From SB11 sp943370295 (GTDB lineage: Bacteria > Bacteroidota > Bacteroidia > UBA8524): a DNA stretch of 64,000 bases. Under the pieces are notes generated by a model. The model made no database searches and was not told the origin of the DNA. It saw only the letters and a program-made list of their open reading frames with translations. The stretch spans positions 186,001-250,000 of the forward strand of contig CALRQL020000002.1 in assembly GCA_943370295.1 (NCBI GenBank). The letters run 5' to 3'. The translations under genes were made by a program, and so were the position numbers. This document shows positions 38,701 through 47,298 of this stretch, piece by piece (position 1 is the stretch's first letter; each line of letters opens with the position of its first letter).

Positions 38701-39562
38701 CTGATGTAACATACAATCGCTTACTATCAGGTGAAAACTCAATACCGTAAGGGGCAATGTCGTAACCGTCAATTGTAAGCGGGTTTGATAAAGTTCCGTT
38801 TTCTGCGTCAAAGTCAAACAACTCCACAAATTTGTTGGAGCTATTAACACCCACTGCTAAAGCAACTTTTTTACCGTTGGGCGAAAATTTCATATACCCT
38901 ATAGTGCCTTTGCCTGATGCGCCTAAATGAGCGTTTCCTAATGTAGTTGTTACAGGTGTGGTTGAAGGGCCGTTCTCAGTAACCTTAAATGCGTAAAAAT
39001 TTGCAGCATTTGCAGTGTTTGAACCTTCAATGGTACCGTGTACCAAAACCCAATAATCAATACCGTTGCTATGGCGTGTTGCAGTTAGCTTTTCAGTAAG
39101 GGGGGTAATCATTGATACGTTTTTGGTGCCTGTTACATCGCCAAATCCCAAATTTAACGACATGTTAACTTCGCTGTATTTGAGACCGTTTGTTAAGCCC
39201 TCCCTATCTAGTGTGAAAATATAGTAACGGTCTTTGTGACCGGGGCGCGGGATAATTATTGAAGATTGAGTGGCTGAAACATGCCCGGCAAGGCCTTGCC
39301 CGTTGGGCATTACCTGATGATTGGCCGACCATACTTTTTGGCCGTCGGTGTAGAATAACAATTGGCCTGAAGGGGCACAAATACTGGCACACCCCTCGTA
39401 TGAAACCAAAGCACCGTTGGTTAATGCGAAAGGAGAGTTGCTATTAAAATTGATTCCTGCATTTGACCCAAAATACCAAACATTGGCTTGCTTTTGAGCG
39501 AAAACTGATACAGAAACAATAAATACAACCCAGGTTAAAAGTATACGTTTATTCAAATACAA
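35708..39562 (-). CDS. Giant PKD protein with N-terminal propeller and CHU_C domain
   Basis: 1284 residues. There is no ATG at the start: the frame opens at TTG 39562, with another TTG at 39556 that gives a natural signal peptide (MNKRILLTWVVF...VFAQ). The first 370 residues are a propeller-like module common in CHU_C proteins (NVWYFGSNAGINF, LLFYTDGQKVW, PRPGHKDRYYIFTLD). A PKD domain with IQWDFGDNP follows, then about nine modules, most with an early Cys and a late GC. The end is the CHU_C domain: SFTPNGDGKNDYF, IFNRWGQEIF, HRWDGRS, NGTIHLIR. It is an exported, surface-anchored T9SS client. It is divergent from a similar giant gene at 39729. Confidence 0.88.
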   Translation of the reverse strand: MYLNKRILLTWVVFIVSVSVFAQKQANVWYFGSNAGINFNSNSPFALTNGALVSYEGCASICAPSGQLLFYTDGQKVWSANHQVMPNGQGLAGHVSATQSSIIIPRPGHKDRYYIFTLDREGLTNGLKYSEVNMSLNLGFGDVTGTKNVSMITPLTEKLTATRHSNGIDYWVLVHGTIEGSNTANAANFYAFKVTENGPSTTPVTTTLGNAHLGASGKGTIGYMKFSPNGKKVALAVGVNSSNKFVELFDFDAENGTLSNPLTIDGYDIAPYGIEFSPDSKRLYVTSGKSLFQYTIPDVKNSGVLRFSQKEFTSDENIWAIQLGPDKKLYFCKQNTTIGTINFPNNEASTAGFTDNSFSLNGRWAVQGFPNFVTNYFAENYIVAENLCENQPTQFGFLINGMDSIQWDFGDNPSYPGNRAKGLTPTYTYRAAGVYTVAATIYYNGNAETFSHQIVINRPPQFTLGNDTVLCKSQYLSVKLNIPGASYLWNNGSKAGNRIITTPGMHFVDVTSMGCVTRDSVRVTYNILNSDFSIDKPIQCFKNNTFTFTSNDTKTANKWLIDFVPAGTGVTKSHSFTASGIHKITHVLTSTHGCIDSTTKDIKINPDIKADFTIAVGNNCGTSNKFFFTNNSSYSGTYTTEFEVEGKKLTKSPVEWSFSKPGTYTIKLTAISAEGCSDEISKQVTVFDGPDASFATTINKSCDIDNSFSFKKNTLLKSYETIEWVSGGTTIKGKEEINLSFPAAGTYPVKLTITNLAGCSVTTETEVVVYSSPTVSFTTSKNTTSCLGSSPVEFINNTSGEHSIQRYDWDFGDNTSSTDKNPVKTFAPNSTFLVSLTATNDKGCKVTAVNTLTTFEKPKADVSIKTLSACETDNRFEFSFSNTNPSAPVSSYSWKDEAGKIYFANPLPITFTAKGKNTLELKIVSQNGCEDISTHTVTVFENPKGTITVNNNGQCLDLNAFVLGVNRTNDVAIANYVWKLGNGNELSAPTPTANYLNPGKYTIQLDAKSAEGCEGSFEPIEVTVHPTPVFEIVSIETCDKQPARLKIQGLDNFIPIREWLWDLGDGELSTMPQPIYTYPHSGSYTLTATAVSDKGCRYVTSKANAVNVVKLPTADFTHHKKQWGFDETVIEFIPEVSGDVNSYKWDFGNGQLSTKQTELITYEKAGYYTVALEVANKTGCVTKVSKEILIVPPFDAYVPTSFTPNGDGKNDYFGMDGVEFISSYKMQIFNRWGQEIFVSNDLNHRWDGRSDDVAMPTDMYSYAIKIIDAEGRPYALNGTIHLIR

Positions 39563-39714
39563 CCTCTTTCAATTTTAACATTTACTATACAATAATATAA
39601 AAATAAGTTGTGATTTACTACACATTATTAACATATTATACAAAAATGACTACCACTTATCACAAAGTTATGCCGATGGTATAAAACGGTAACATCTAAA
39701 CCAAAAAATCATTA

Positions 39715-39722
39715 TATTTTTG
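39715..39722 (+). promoter_or_regulatory. -7 box next to the start of the second giant PKD gene
   Basis: TATTTTTG ends 6 bases before the ATG at 39729. It makes the TTG at 39720 an unlikely start, because that codon would lie inside the box. Confidence 0.5.
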
Positions 39723-39728
39723 CATAAA

Positions 39729-42700
39729 ATGAAATTGAAAATACCTTTACTGGTGTTGCCTGCCATTATCTTTTTGTGGTATGGAAGACTGGGTGCACAG
39801 TGCACAGGTATTGATTTTTATGCCAGTGAAACATCTGTTTGTGCCCCAAGATCGGTTAAGTTTTTTTCGACGAACGTACCTGTTGGTAGCACTTTTGAGT
39901 GGAATTACGGTTTAGGTGTAGTACTTGGGAAAGATACGGGACAATATATTTATACAACTGCGGGAAACTATTCGGTTACATTACGGGTTGTGCTGCCTGA
40001 TGGGGTTACGGATTGTGTTGTATCAAAACCCAATTACATCACTGTAAATAAAAACCCTGTTCCATCGTTTACCGTTAGCCGGTCTGTGCTTTGTGATGGC
40101 CCTGATACAGTTACGATAACTGATATTAGTATCGGAGCTCAATCACGGTCATGGATTGTTGATGGCTTACCAATTGCTGATACATCCACACAATTTGTAT
40201 ATCCGTTTACTACAGTTGGGTTTAAAAGTATAGTGTTGGCTGCAACTTCGGTTAATTGCCCTACGGTATATTTCAAGTTGGATTCAGCAATTCGTATATA
40301 CAACCCCATGAGCTTTGATTTTGAAGCCGATACAGCCAAGGGTTGTGTGCCTATTAACGTTACTTATTCGGTTAAAAATTTAACGGCAGGACATACTCCG
40401 AGCCAATATAATTGGAGTTTCGGGGGTGGGAATCCTGCAACATCAACATCTTCAAAACCCACAGTTCAATATACCATTGCAGGAACTTATCAAGCCGCTC
40501 TACAAATTATTAATACCGATGGGTGCAGTTACGGGCTAAGTAAACAGGGTTACCTTGTTTTGGGAGATTCGATTGGGTTCACGGTTAATCCTTCTAAAGC
40601 TTCCGGGTGCAGGGGTGAGGAATTTATTTTAAACATTTCTAACCCGATGCTGGGCGGTGATTTTACTTGGGATTTGGGTAGCGGAAATGCTCAGGCAGGT
40701 TCAAGCCAACACAGTCAGCGGGTAATTTTTTCGGATACAGGGTATAAAACAATTACAATCACAAGGGATTACAATAGTTGTATTACCACCAAAACCATTA
40801 ATAATTTGGTATACATCTCACCGCCGATGGCCAATTTTTTGGTTTTAAACCCTGTTGAGTGCGACTCAACAGCAAGGGTGTATTTGTTTAACCGATCAAG
40901 ATTAGCGGCTGGTGTCACGCATACATATTTGTGGAAGTTTTATAACCCTGATGGTGTGCTTGAAGCCAAATCAACAGATTCTATCCCTGTATTTAATACC
41001 AGCCGAATGGGTAACTATTCTCTTGAGTTGGTGGTGAAGGGGAGTAACGGTTGTGCAGACTCAGCATTGCAAACTAACAGTATCAGTAGGCGTTTGGGTC
41101 GCTCAAACTTTATTGTTGACCCATCAGTAAGTTGTGTAAATAACACAGTTACATTTACTTCAACATCTTCTTCATTCTCGTCTGGTGAGCCTAATATTTA
41201 TGAGTGGACCATTTTAGATAAAGATGAAAAAACAGTATTAAAACATCAAAACTCGGGGGCTTTTCCGCGCATCACTTATAGTTTTGCTGATACAGGAAGC
41301 TATAAAGTTGCACTAAAGGTTTACAATTCAAAATGTGAGGATACATTTAACTTATTGGCTCCGGTTAAAATTATTAAACCTACCCCCTTAATAACGGCGA
41401 GTAACTACCTGCCTTGCGTTGATGAGCCCATAATATTACAAGCAAACTCAACGCCCGATATTTCCCCCTCAAATTATCAATACAGTTGGAAGTTGCAGCA
41501 TACAGCTGATACAACTATTATGTTTGAAGGAGTAGGCGCAACCTTGCCGTTGGCCATTGACAAGGCAGGGCAATACAACGCAACCCTTATAACCCAATGG
41601 GCACAGGGGTGTATTGATACACTGCGGCTGAATGCATTAATAAAGGTAAGTGGGGTTGTGCTTACGGCACAGTTTAGTAAACCAACCGGTTGTGTACCGC
41701 TTGTAGGTAGTGCCGTTGCAACGGTACTACAAAATTATAATTTCTTAAACCCCGGTAATACAGCTATTAACTACAGATGGCATACTAAACCTGTTGCAGG
41801 GGCTGTGTTTTCAGCGCCTACGGCATCAAACACGAATGTAATATTTAACCAAACCGGTGAATATAATTTATTAGTAGCAGTAACTAATGGTAGCGGTTGC
41901 ACTGATACTATAGCGTTTTCCTCGTCGGTATACTCAGGCGTACGAGCAGGCTTCTCAATGCCTGCGTCGGTTTGCTTTGGCGATTCAGTTGCTGTTGTTA
42001 ATGAGGCAGCGTTAGTCCCTGATAATTACCAATGGTTAGTGAGTCCTAACACAGCAACATTTTTTCCTTCAGCCAATGTTGCCGAACCTAAAATACAATT
42101 TGCTGATTCAGGCGTTTATACCATTCGTCAAATTGTTTCAAAACAAGGTGTTTGCTACGATACAGCCGTAAACCAAGTGCAAGCCATAAAAGTAGTTGCC
42201 GGTTTTTATAGCAACGATACCTTAAAATACTGTGCACCGGTAAGTGTTAAGTATAACAATACATCGGTAAACGCCGATACATTGATTTGGTGGCAGGAAG
42301 CCGGGCCTCGTGTAGAAATGCCTGTGGTGTCCCAATACACATCAATTTATTTTAGGAATAGCGGACCGAAAGGTTTTTTCGTAAACCTAATAGCAAAAAA
42401 TAACTTAGGCTGCACGGACACACTTTTCAGGCCGGATTACATAACCATATTGGGGCCGGTGGCAAAATTTACCCTTGATGACGATGTAGGATGCACACCG
42501 CATACGGTAACATTTACTGATAGTAGCAAATATTACAGCGAGTACTTTTTTGATTATGGTGATGGCAGTGTTTTTGATAGCACAGGCAACCCCGGAACAC
42601 ATACATATGTTCTGGCGGCTAATGATACCATTGTTGCGTCGAGGTTATTTAGACCCAAAGTTTTTTTAATTGATGTACAAGGTTGCCTTGCTGAATATAC

Positions 42701-43502
42701 CTACCCCGGTGAGTTGCGGGTAAGCAATTATCCTATAACGCATCCATTACTCACAAATGCTTCAGGGTGTGTACCATTATCGGTTGAATTTTTCGATTCA
42801 GCTTTATTAGGAAAAACATGGGAATGGGATTTTGAAAACGATGGAACTACAGATGCAAATGGTAGAAGGGCCAAGCACACCTATACAACTGCTGGCACAT
42901 ACGATGTGTTGTTGCGCGTAAATTCAGAATGGGGCTGTGAAAAAATTGATACCCTTGAAGGGGGTGTGATTGTGCATGATTTGCCCGTGGCTGATTTTAC
43001 GCTGAACAAGGACGATAACGATACCGCCCGCATTTTTTATAATTTTATCAATCAATCTCAAAATTATACTGGACTTGAGTGGTATGCCGATACGATTTAC
43101 ATTGATAATGGTACTTCCTTTAAATACGGTTTCAGAGATACCGGATATCATTCTGTGCGATTGATTGCGGTTTCGGCACAAAATTGCAGGGATACAGCCG
43201 ATACAACCATTTATATTGTACCCGATTATTTCTTTTATATCCCTACTGCATTTACTCCCAACCAAAGCGGCGGAAATGAAACTTTTGGTGTTTACGGTCC
43301 GCTGTGGGCAAAACGATTTTTAATGAAAATATACAGCCGCTACGGCGAGCAATTGTTTGAAACCGATAAAGTTGCAGCGCAATGGGACGGCACTTATTTA
43401 GGAATTCCTTGCCAGCAGGGTGTATATGCTTATCAGATTGAATATCTTGATTTATTGGGACGCAAACACATCTTTCACGGCACAGTAACACTGCTCAGAT
43501 AA
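39729..43502 (+). CDS. Giant PKD-repeat protein with CHU_C domain
   Basis: 1257 residues from the ATG at 39729. Signal peptide MKLKIPLLVLPAIIFLWYG, cleaved near GAQC. About a dozen diverged PKD-like modules follow, usually starting with a Cys-containing strand such as GCVPINVTY, GCTPHTVTFTD or GCVPLSVEF, with only a few intact WEWDF or YNWSFGGG strands. The C-terminal domain has PTAFTPNQSGGNETFGVYG, IYSRYGEQLFET, WDGTYLG, GVYAYQIEY and HGTVTLLR. It is a T9SS client like its divergent neighbour, but its modules are much less alike, so it is not a recent copy. Its stop overlaps the end of the convergent DCC gene by 8 bases. Confidence 0.87.
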   Translation: MKLKIPLLVLPAIIFLWYGRLGAQCTGIDFYASETSVCAPRSVKFFSTNVPVGSTFEWNYGLGVVLGKDTGQYIYTTAGNYSVTLRVVLPDGVTDCVVSKPNYITVNKNPVPSFTVSRSVLCDGPDTVTITDISIGAQSRSWIVDGLPIADTSTQFVYPFTTVGFKSIVLAATSVNCPTVYFKLDSAIRIYNPMSFDFEADTAKGCVPINVTYSVKNLTAGHTPSQYNWSFGGGNPATSTSSKPTVQYTIAGTYQAALQIINTDGCSYGLSKQGYLVLGDSIGFTVNPSKASGCRGEEFILNISNPMLGGDFTWDLGSGNAQAGSSQHSQRVIFSDTGYKTITITRDYNSCITTKTINNLVYISPPMANFLVLNPVECDSTARVYLFNRSRLAAGVTHTYLWKFYNPDGVLEAKSTDSIPVFNTSRMGNYSLELVVKGSNGCADSALQTNSISRRLGRSNFIVDPSVSCVNNTVTFTSTSSSFSSGEPNIYEWTILDKDEKTVLKHQNSGAFPRITYSFADTGSYKVALKVYNSKCEDTFNLLAPVKIIKPTPLITASNYLPCVDEPIILQANSTPDISPSNYQYSWKLQHTADTTIMFEGVGATLPLAIDKAGQYNATLITQWAQGCIDTLRLNALIKVSGVVLTAQFSKPTGCVPLVGSAVATVLQNYNFLNPGNTAINYRWHTKPVAGAVFSAPTASNTNVIFNQTGEYNLLVAVTNGSGCTDTIAFSSSVYSGVRAGFSMPASVCFGDSVAVVNEAALVPDNYQWLVSPNTATFFPSANVAEPKIQFADSGVYTIRQIVSKQGVCYDTAVNQVQAIKVVAGFYSNDTLKYCAPVSVKYNNTSVNADTLIWWQEAGPRVEMPVVSQYTSIYFRNSGPKGFFVNLIAKNNLGCTDTLFRPDYITILGPVAKFTLDDDVGCTPHTVTFTDSSKYYSEYFFDYGDGSVFDSTGNPGTHTYVLAANDTIVASRLFRPKVFLIDVQGCLAEYTYPGELRVSNYPITHPLLTNASGCVPLSVEFFDSALLGKTWEWDFENDGTTDANGRRAKHTYTTAGTYDVLLRVNSEWGCEKIDTLEGGVIVHDLPVADFTLNKDDNDTARIFYNFINQSQNYTGLEWYADTIYIDNGTSFKYGFRDTGYHSVRLIAVSAQNCRDTADTTIYIVPDYFFYIPTAFTPNQSGGNETFGVYGPLWAKRFLMKIYSRYGEQLFETDKVAAQWDGTYLGIPCQQGVYAYQIEYLDLLGRKHIFHGTVTLLR

Positions 43503-43911
43503 ACTTGGCTTTTAGCTCAGGGGTGGGTATCATGCAGCTTTCTTGCTTACCAAACCAACGATAGCGGTTGTTTGCTATCAATCTGTAAACAAAATTTCTG
43601 ATAAAAGGAGGTACAACAATAAAGGCATAAAGGAGCGGCCATAAACCGTTTAAGTGTTTGGCTACTTTTAGCGCCGCTGTTGATTGTGTGTAATATTTCC
43701 CTTTTTCGATAAAAACAAAAGTAGAAAAGTGCCGGGTGGGCAATCCTGATTGTTGCAACAGTTGTTGTCCGGTATCTGATTGCAGTGCCGCAAAACGGAA
43801 GTAATCAGCAGCATCGCGTTTAAGCACAAATTGCACACTGCTGTTGCAAAGGTTGCATACACCATCAAATAACACTATACCGTGTTTGCCATATTCTTCA
43901 GTCAATTGCAT
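43495..43911 (-). CDS. DCC family thiol-disulfide oxidoreductase-like protein (DUF393)
   Basis: 138 residues. It carries the family motif FDGVCNLCNSSVQF (residues 15-28), the DxxCxxC arrangement after which DCC proteins are named, and the downstream AALQSDTGQQLL and YTQSTAALKVAKHL segments. A membrane-prone stretch, LWPLLYAFIVVPPFIRN, follows. The fold is thioredoxin-like and the function is not settled. A -7 box TATTTTTG lies 13 bases upstream, inside the leader of ffh. It overlaps the end of the convergent giant PKD gene by 8 bases. Confidence 0.85.
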   Translation of the reverse strand: MQLTEEYGKHGIVLFDGVCNLCNSSVQFVLKRDAADYFRFAALQSDTGQQLLQQSGLPTRHFSTFVFIEKGKYYTQSTAALKVAKHLNGLWPLLYAFIVVPPFIRNFVYRLIANNRYRWFGKQESCMIPTPELKAKFI

Positions 43912-43918
43912 ACATTTG
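43885..43918 (+). promoter_or_regulatory. Promoter of ffh
   Basis: TTTG at 43885-43888 and TACATTTG at 43911-43918, with 22 bases between them. The leader to the ffh ATG at 43942 would be about 17 bases. Most of this promoter lies inside the first codons of the divergent DCC gene. Confidence 0.6.
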
Positions 43919-43924
43919 CAGCCG

Positions 43925-43932
43925 CAAAAATA
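43925..43932 (-). promoter_or_regulatory. -7 box of the DCC gene
   Basis: TATTTTTG on the minus strand ends 13 bases before the ATG at 43911. It lies between the plus-strand box of ffh and the ffh start codon, so the two promoters abut back to back. Confidence 0.55.
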
Positions 43933-43941
43933 CGCTTAAAA

Positions 43942-45270
43942 ATGTTTGAGAATTTAAGTTCGAAGTTAGAAAGGGCCTTTAAATCGCTTAGCGGACAGGG
44001 AAAAATTACTGAACTGAACGTTGCCGAAACTATTAAAGAAATACGCAAAGCCCTTATAGATGCCGACGTAAACTATAAAATTGCCAAAACTTTTACCGAT
44101 ACGGTAAAAACCAAAGCAATGGGGGCTAATGTGCTCACCAGCGTATCGCCCGGCCAGCAAATGATAAAAATTGTAAGCGATGAGCTTACAGAATTGCTTG
44201 GCGGCCAAAAAATAGATATTAACATAACCGGCAGCCCCGCGGTGATACTTATAGCGGGTTTACAAGGTAGTGGTAAAACTACGTTCAGTGGTAAATTGGC
44301 ACGTTACCTAAAAAGCAAAGGCCGCAACCCTTTGTTGGTGGCCTGTGACGTTTATCGTCCTGCGGCTATTAACCAGTTGAAAGTACTGGGCGAACAAGTT
44401 GGCGTAGCCGTTTATACCGAAGAAGACAGCAAGAACCCCGTACAAATTGCTGAAAACGCAATAAAACACGCAAAGCAGCACGGTCACAACCTTGTGATTG
44501 TGGATACCGCCGGTCGTTTAAGTGTTGACGAGGAGATGATGACCGAGATAGCCAATGTGAAAAAGGCGATTACTCCGGGTGAGATTTTGTTTGTGGTGGA
44601 CTCAATGACCGGTCAGGATGCCGTAAATACTGCCGAAGCCTTTAACCAGAGATTGAACTTTGATGGTGTGGTGCTAACCAAGCTTGACGGTGATACACGC
44701 GGTGGAGCTGCGCTATCTATCAAATCTGTGGTGAACAAACCGATAAAGTTTGTGAGCATGGGTGAGAAGATGGATGCTTTGGATGTGTTCTATCCCGATC
44801 GTATGGCCCAGCGTATCTTGGGTATGGGTGATATCGTATCGTTGGTAGAGCGTGCCCAATCGGTATTTGATAAAGAAGAAGCCGAGCGTTTGCAAAAGAA
44901 ACTGAGCCGTAACGAGTTTAACTTTGAGGACTTTTACAGCCAGTTGCAGCAGATAAAGAAAATGGGTAACCTGAAAGATTTGATGGGAATGATACCCGGT
45001 ATAGGCAAAGCTATTAAGGACGTGGATGTGAGTGACGATAGTTTTAAACACATTGAAGCGATTATACAATCAATGACCCCGCACGAACGCCAAAACCCCG
45101 ATGTTATGAACGGCTCTCGCCGCAAGCGCATTGCATTGGGCTCCGGCAGGGATGTACAGGAGGTGAACCAGCTGATAAAGCAATTTGAAGACATGCGTAA
45201 GATGATGAAAACCATGAACAAATTGCAAGGAGCCGGCAGAAGCATGAAGGGGTTGCCTTTTAGGCGCTAA
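43942..45270 (+). CDS. ffh: Signal recognition particle protein Ffh
   Basis: 442 residues. I took the ATG at 43942 because MFENLSSKLERAF is the standard Ffh N terminus; the frame is open upstream for 20 codons but crosses the promoter. NG domain: GLQGSGKTTFSGKLA (P-loop), DVYRPAAINQL, VDTAGRL and LTKLDGDTRGGAA. The methionine-rich M domain (MGNLKDLMGMIPGIG, RRKRIALGSGRDVQEVN, MRKMMKTM) binds 4.5S RNA and signal sequences. It directs nascent membrane proteins to FtsY and the translocon. The RNA gene is not in this window. Confidence 0.96.
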   Translation: MFENLSSKLERAFKSLSGQGKITELNVAETIKEIRKALIDADVNYKIAKTFTDTVKTKAMGANVLTSVSPGQQMIKIVSDELTELLGGQKIDINITGSPAVILIAGLQGSGKTTFSGKLARYLKSKGRNPLLVACDVYRPAAINQLKVLGEQVGVAVYTEEDSKNPVQIAENAIKHAKQHGHNLVIVDTAGRLSVDEEMMTEIANVKKAITPGEILFVVDSMTGQDAVNTAEAFNQRLNFDGVVLTKLDGDTRGGAALSIKSVVNKPIKFVSMGEKMDALDVFYPDRMAQRILGMGDIVSLVERAQSVFDKEEAERLQKKLSRNEFNFEDFYSQLQQIKKMGNLKDLMGMIPGIGKAIKDVDVSDDSFKHIEAIIQSMTPHERQNPDVMNGSRRKRIALGSGRDVQEVNQLIKQFEDMRKMMKTMNKLQGAGRSMKGLPFRR

Positions 45271-45274
45271 GTAT

Positions 45275-45292
45275 AATTTCAAATTTGAAATT
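45275..45292. repeat. 18-base perfect palindrome between ffh and pdxH
   Basis: AATTTCAAATTTGAAATT reads the same on both strands, in a 37-base gap 5 bases after the ffh stop. It is purely AT-rich except for one C/G pair. It could be a weak mRNA hairpin or a binding site; similar AT words occur in other gaps of the window. Confidence 0.5.
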
Positions 45293-45307
45293 TAAAATTT
45301 TTAATTG

Positions 45308-45949
45308 GTGAAGACTCTTGCAGAAATAAGGACAGATTATCAAAGCGCAAGCCTGAACGAGAATGATATGCTTGCCGACCCATTTGCGCAGTTTGATAAA
45401 TGGTTTAGAGAGGCGATGGAAGCGGAGGTATTGGAAGTGAATGCTATGAACCTTGCCACCGCCACACCTGACGGTAAACCGGCATCACGAATTGTGTTAT
45501 TAAAAGGGTTGGATGAAAGAGGATTTACTTTTTATACAAACTACCACAGCGATAAAGGACAAATGCTGGCGGTGAATCCACACGCTGCTCTAAATTTCTT
45601 TTGGCCTGAACTTGAACGGCAAGTACGTATAGAAGGTAAAGTTGAAAAAGTTACTGCCCAAGAATCGGATGAGTATTTTGCCTCAAGACCTAAAGGCAGC
45701 CAAATAGGGGCATGGGTTTCAGAACAAAGCTATGAGATTGAAAGTAGGGAAGAACTGGATAAAAAGCTGGAAGAACTAACCGCATTTTATGCTGATAAAA
45801 ATGTGATGCGTCCGCCCCATTGGGGTGGTTTTAGGGTGATGCCTCACACGGTTGAGTTTTGGCAAGGCCGCCCCAGCCGTTTGCACGATCGCCTTAAATA
45901 CATTAAAGGCGGAGAAGGATTTTGGAAACTGGTGCGCCTATCGCCCTGA
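45308..45949 (+). CDS. pdxH: Pyridoxamine 5'-phosphate oxidase
   Basis: 213 residues from a GTG at 45308; a TTG one codon earlier is equally possible and there is no ATG before residue 21. The N terminus (LAEIRTDYQSASLNENDM) and PFAQFDKWFREA fit the family. FMN- and substrate-binding segments are seen in KPASRIVLLKGLDERGFTFY, NYHSDKGQ, RQVRIEGKVEKV, SRPKGSQIGAW and the C-terminal WQGRPSRLHDRLKY. It makes pyridoxal 5'-phosphate from the pyridoxamine or pyridoxine phosphate. It probably shares a transcript with ffh 37 bases upstream. Confidence 0.94.
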   Translation: MKTLAEIRTDYQSASLNENDMLADPFAQFDKWFREAMEAEVLEVNAMNLATATPDGKPASRIVLLKGLDERGFTFYTNYHSDKGQMLAVNPHAALNFFWPELERQVRIEGKVEKVTAQESDEYFASRPKGSQIGAWVSEQSYEIESREELDKKLEELTAFYADKNVMRPPHWGGFRVMPHTVEFWQGRPSRLHDRLKYIKGGEGFWKLVRLSP

Positions 45950-45973
45950 TGGTTGATACTATCCATAAAATAA

Positions 45974-46012
45974 AAAAACAGCCGTTCAATGTTTAGTTGA
46001 ACGGCTGTTTTT
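45974..46012. terminator. Bidirectional terminator between pdxH and THX
   Basis: A 16-bp perfect stem (arms 45974-45989 and 45997-46012, core CAGCCGTTCAA) with a 7-base loop and A/T tracts on both sides. It serves pdxH on the plus strand and THX on the minus strand. Confidence 0.9.
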
Positions 46013-46035
46013 GTTTTATCGCGTGCTTAACGCAA

Positions 46036-46158
46036 TTAGTCTTTTTTGGCTACAACTTTTTTAGCAGCTGCGGCTTTTTGTGCTTTGTGAGGACGTGAGT
46101 TTCCGTATGAACCGGTAACTATTTTGCCCTTTTTGCTTCTTTTATCTCCTTTACCCAT
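46036..46158 (-). CDS. 30S ribosomal protein THX
   Basis: A 40-residue basic protein read from the ATG at 46158 to TAA at 46036-46038, too short for ordinary gene finding. The N-terminal half, MGKGDKRSKKGKIVTGSYG followed by NSRPHK, is the conserved core of bTHX, a small peptide that sits at the top of the 30S head. The C-terminal tail of alternating Ala and Lys is variable in the family. It stands alone, facing the terminator it shares with pdxH. Confidence 0.9.
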   Translation of the reverse strand: MGKGDKRSKKGKIVTGSYGNSRPHKAQKAAAAKKVVAKKD

Positions 46159-46401
46159 AGTAGTATTTTTTTAATCTGATTTTAAAAGGATTGCAAAGAT
46201 GCAATTTTTGGATAAAAACAGCAAGGGCAAATATTGGTGTGCGTTTACAGTTTTTAGTTTTAAGTGTTAGCTTTTTGGCAAATGTTGGTTGATGATAACA
46301 GCAGCCCGTGTTACGGATGTAAGCGGCTTCTTAAGTTTTAGTCTGTACCGCCTTGCAAGCCATTTATTTTTCTTAAACTTGTGCCCATAAATAACAAACC
46401 G

Positions 46402-47223
46402 ATGGCTAATAACTTATTGAAAGGAAAACGCGGCATCATTTTCGGTGCTTTGGATGAAAACTCGATAGCTTGGAAAGTTGCTGAACGCTGCCACGAAGAG
46501 GGCGGGCAATTTACGCTTACCAATGCTCCTATAGCTTTGCGTATGGGTGCAATTAATGCCCTTGCTGAAAAAACGGGTGCTAAGGTTATTGGTGCTGATG
46601 TTACTTTGACCGAGGACTTGGAGAAACTGATTGACGAATCGCAAGAAATATTGGGAGGCAAGCTTGATTTTGTGCTACACTCGGTAGGTATGTCGCTAAA
46701 CATACGCAAAGGCAAGCACTACACCGATTTGAATTACGATTTTATGCACAAAACGTTGGATATATCAGCAATGTCGTTCCACCGTTTAATGAATATTTTG
46801 TATCACAAAGATGCTGTGAACGAGTGGGGTTCAATACTTGCACTTACTTACATAGCAGCTCAACGTACCTTCCCGGATTATAATGAAATGGCCGATACCA
46901 AAGCATTGCTTGAATCGGTTGCACGTAGCTTTGGATACCACTACGGCAAGGCAAAGAAAGTGCGTGTAAACACAATATCTCAATCGCCAACAATGACTAC
47001 TGCCGGACAAGGCGTGAAAGGTTTTGATGCATTTTTTGATTATGCTGAAAAACTTTCGCCATTGGGCAATGCGCCTGCCGAAGCCTGTGCCGATTATTGC
47101 GTGGCAATGTTTAGCGATTTAACCCGCTATGTTACCCAGCAAAACCTTTTCCACGATGGTGGTTTCTCATTCACAGGAGTTAGCCAAGAAATTGTAGAAA
47201 TTATTAAAAACGCAAACGAATAA
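46402..47223 (+). CDS. fabI: Enoyl-[acyl-carrier-protein] reductase (NADH) FabI
   Basis: 273 residues from the ATG at 46402, the normal FabI length; the frame opens seven codons earlier at a GTG with no family match. Signatures: KGKRGIIFGALDENSIAWK (cofactor site), LDFVLHSVGMS, and the catalytic pair in DYNEMADTKALLE, where Tyr and Lys are separated by six residues as in FabI and not by three as in other SDRs. It performs the last reduction of each fatty acid elongation cycle. The Y-x6-K pattern and length make a triclosan-sensitive FabI type likely. A terminator follows. Confidence 0.94.
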   Translation: MANNLLKGKRGIIFGALDENSIAWKVAERCHEEGGQFTLTNAPIALRMGAINALAEKTGAKVIGADVTLTEDLEKLIDESQEILGGKLDFVLHSVGMSLNIRKGKHYTDLNYDFMHKTLDISAMSFHRLMNILYHKDAVNEWGSILALTYIAAQRTFPDYNEMADTKALLESVARSFGYHYGKAKKVRVNTISQSPTMTTAGQGVKGFDAFFDYAEKLSPLGNAPAEACADYCVAMFSDLTRYVTQQNLFHDGGFSFTGVSQEIVEIIKNANE

Positions 47224-47240
47224 TAGTTTCAGATAAAAAC

Positions 47241-47285
47241 AATACCCCCGATGAAGGTTGCTGCCTTTATCGGGGGTATTTTATT
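47241..47285. terminator. Bidirectional terminator between fabI and msrA
   Basis: AATACCCCCGAT (47241-47252) pairs perfectly with ATCGGGGGTATT (47269-47280), with a further AAGG/CCTT pairing inside the loop, then T-rich sequence. It lies 18 bases after the fabI stop and 18 bases from the msrA stop. Confidence 0.9.
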
Positions 47286-47298
47286 TTTGTACAGCTAA

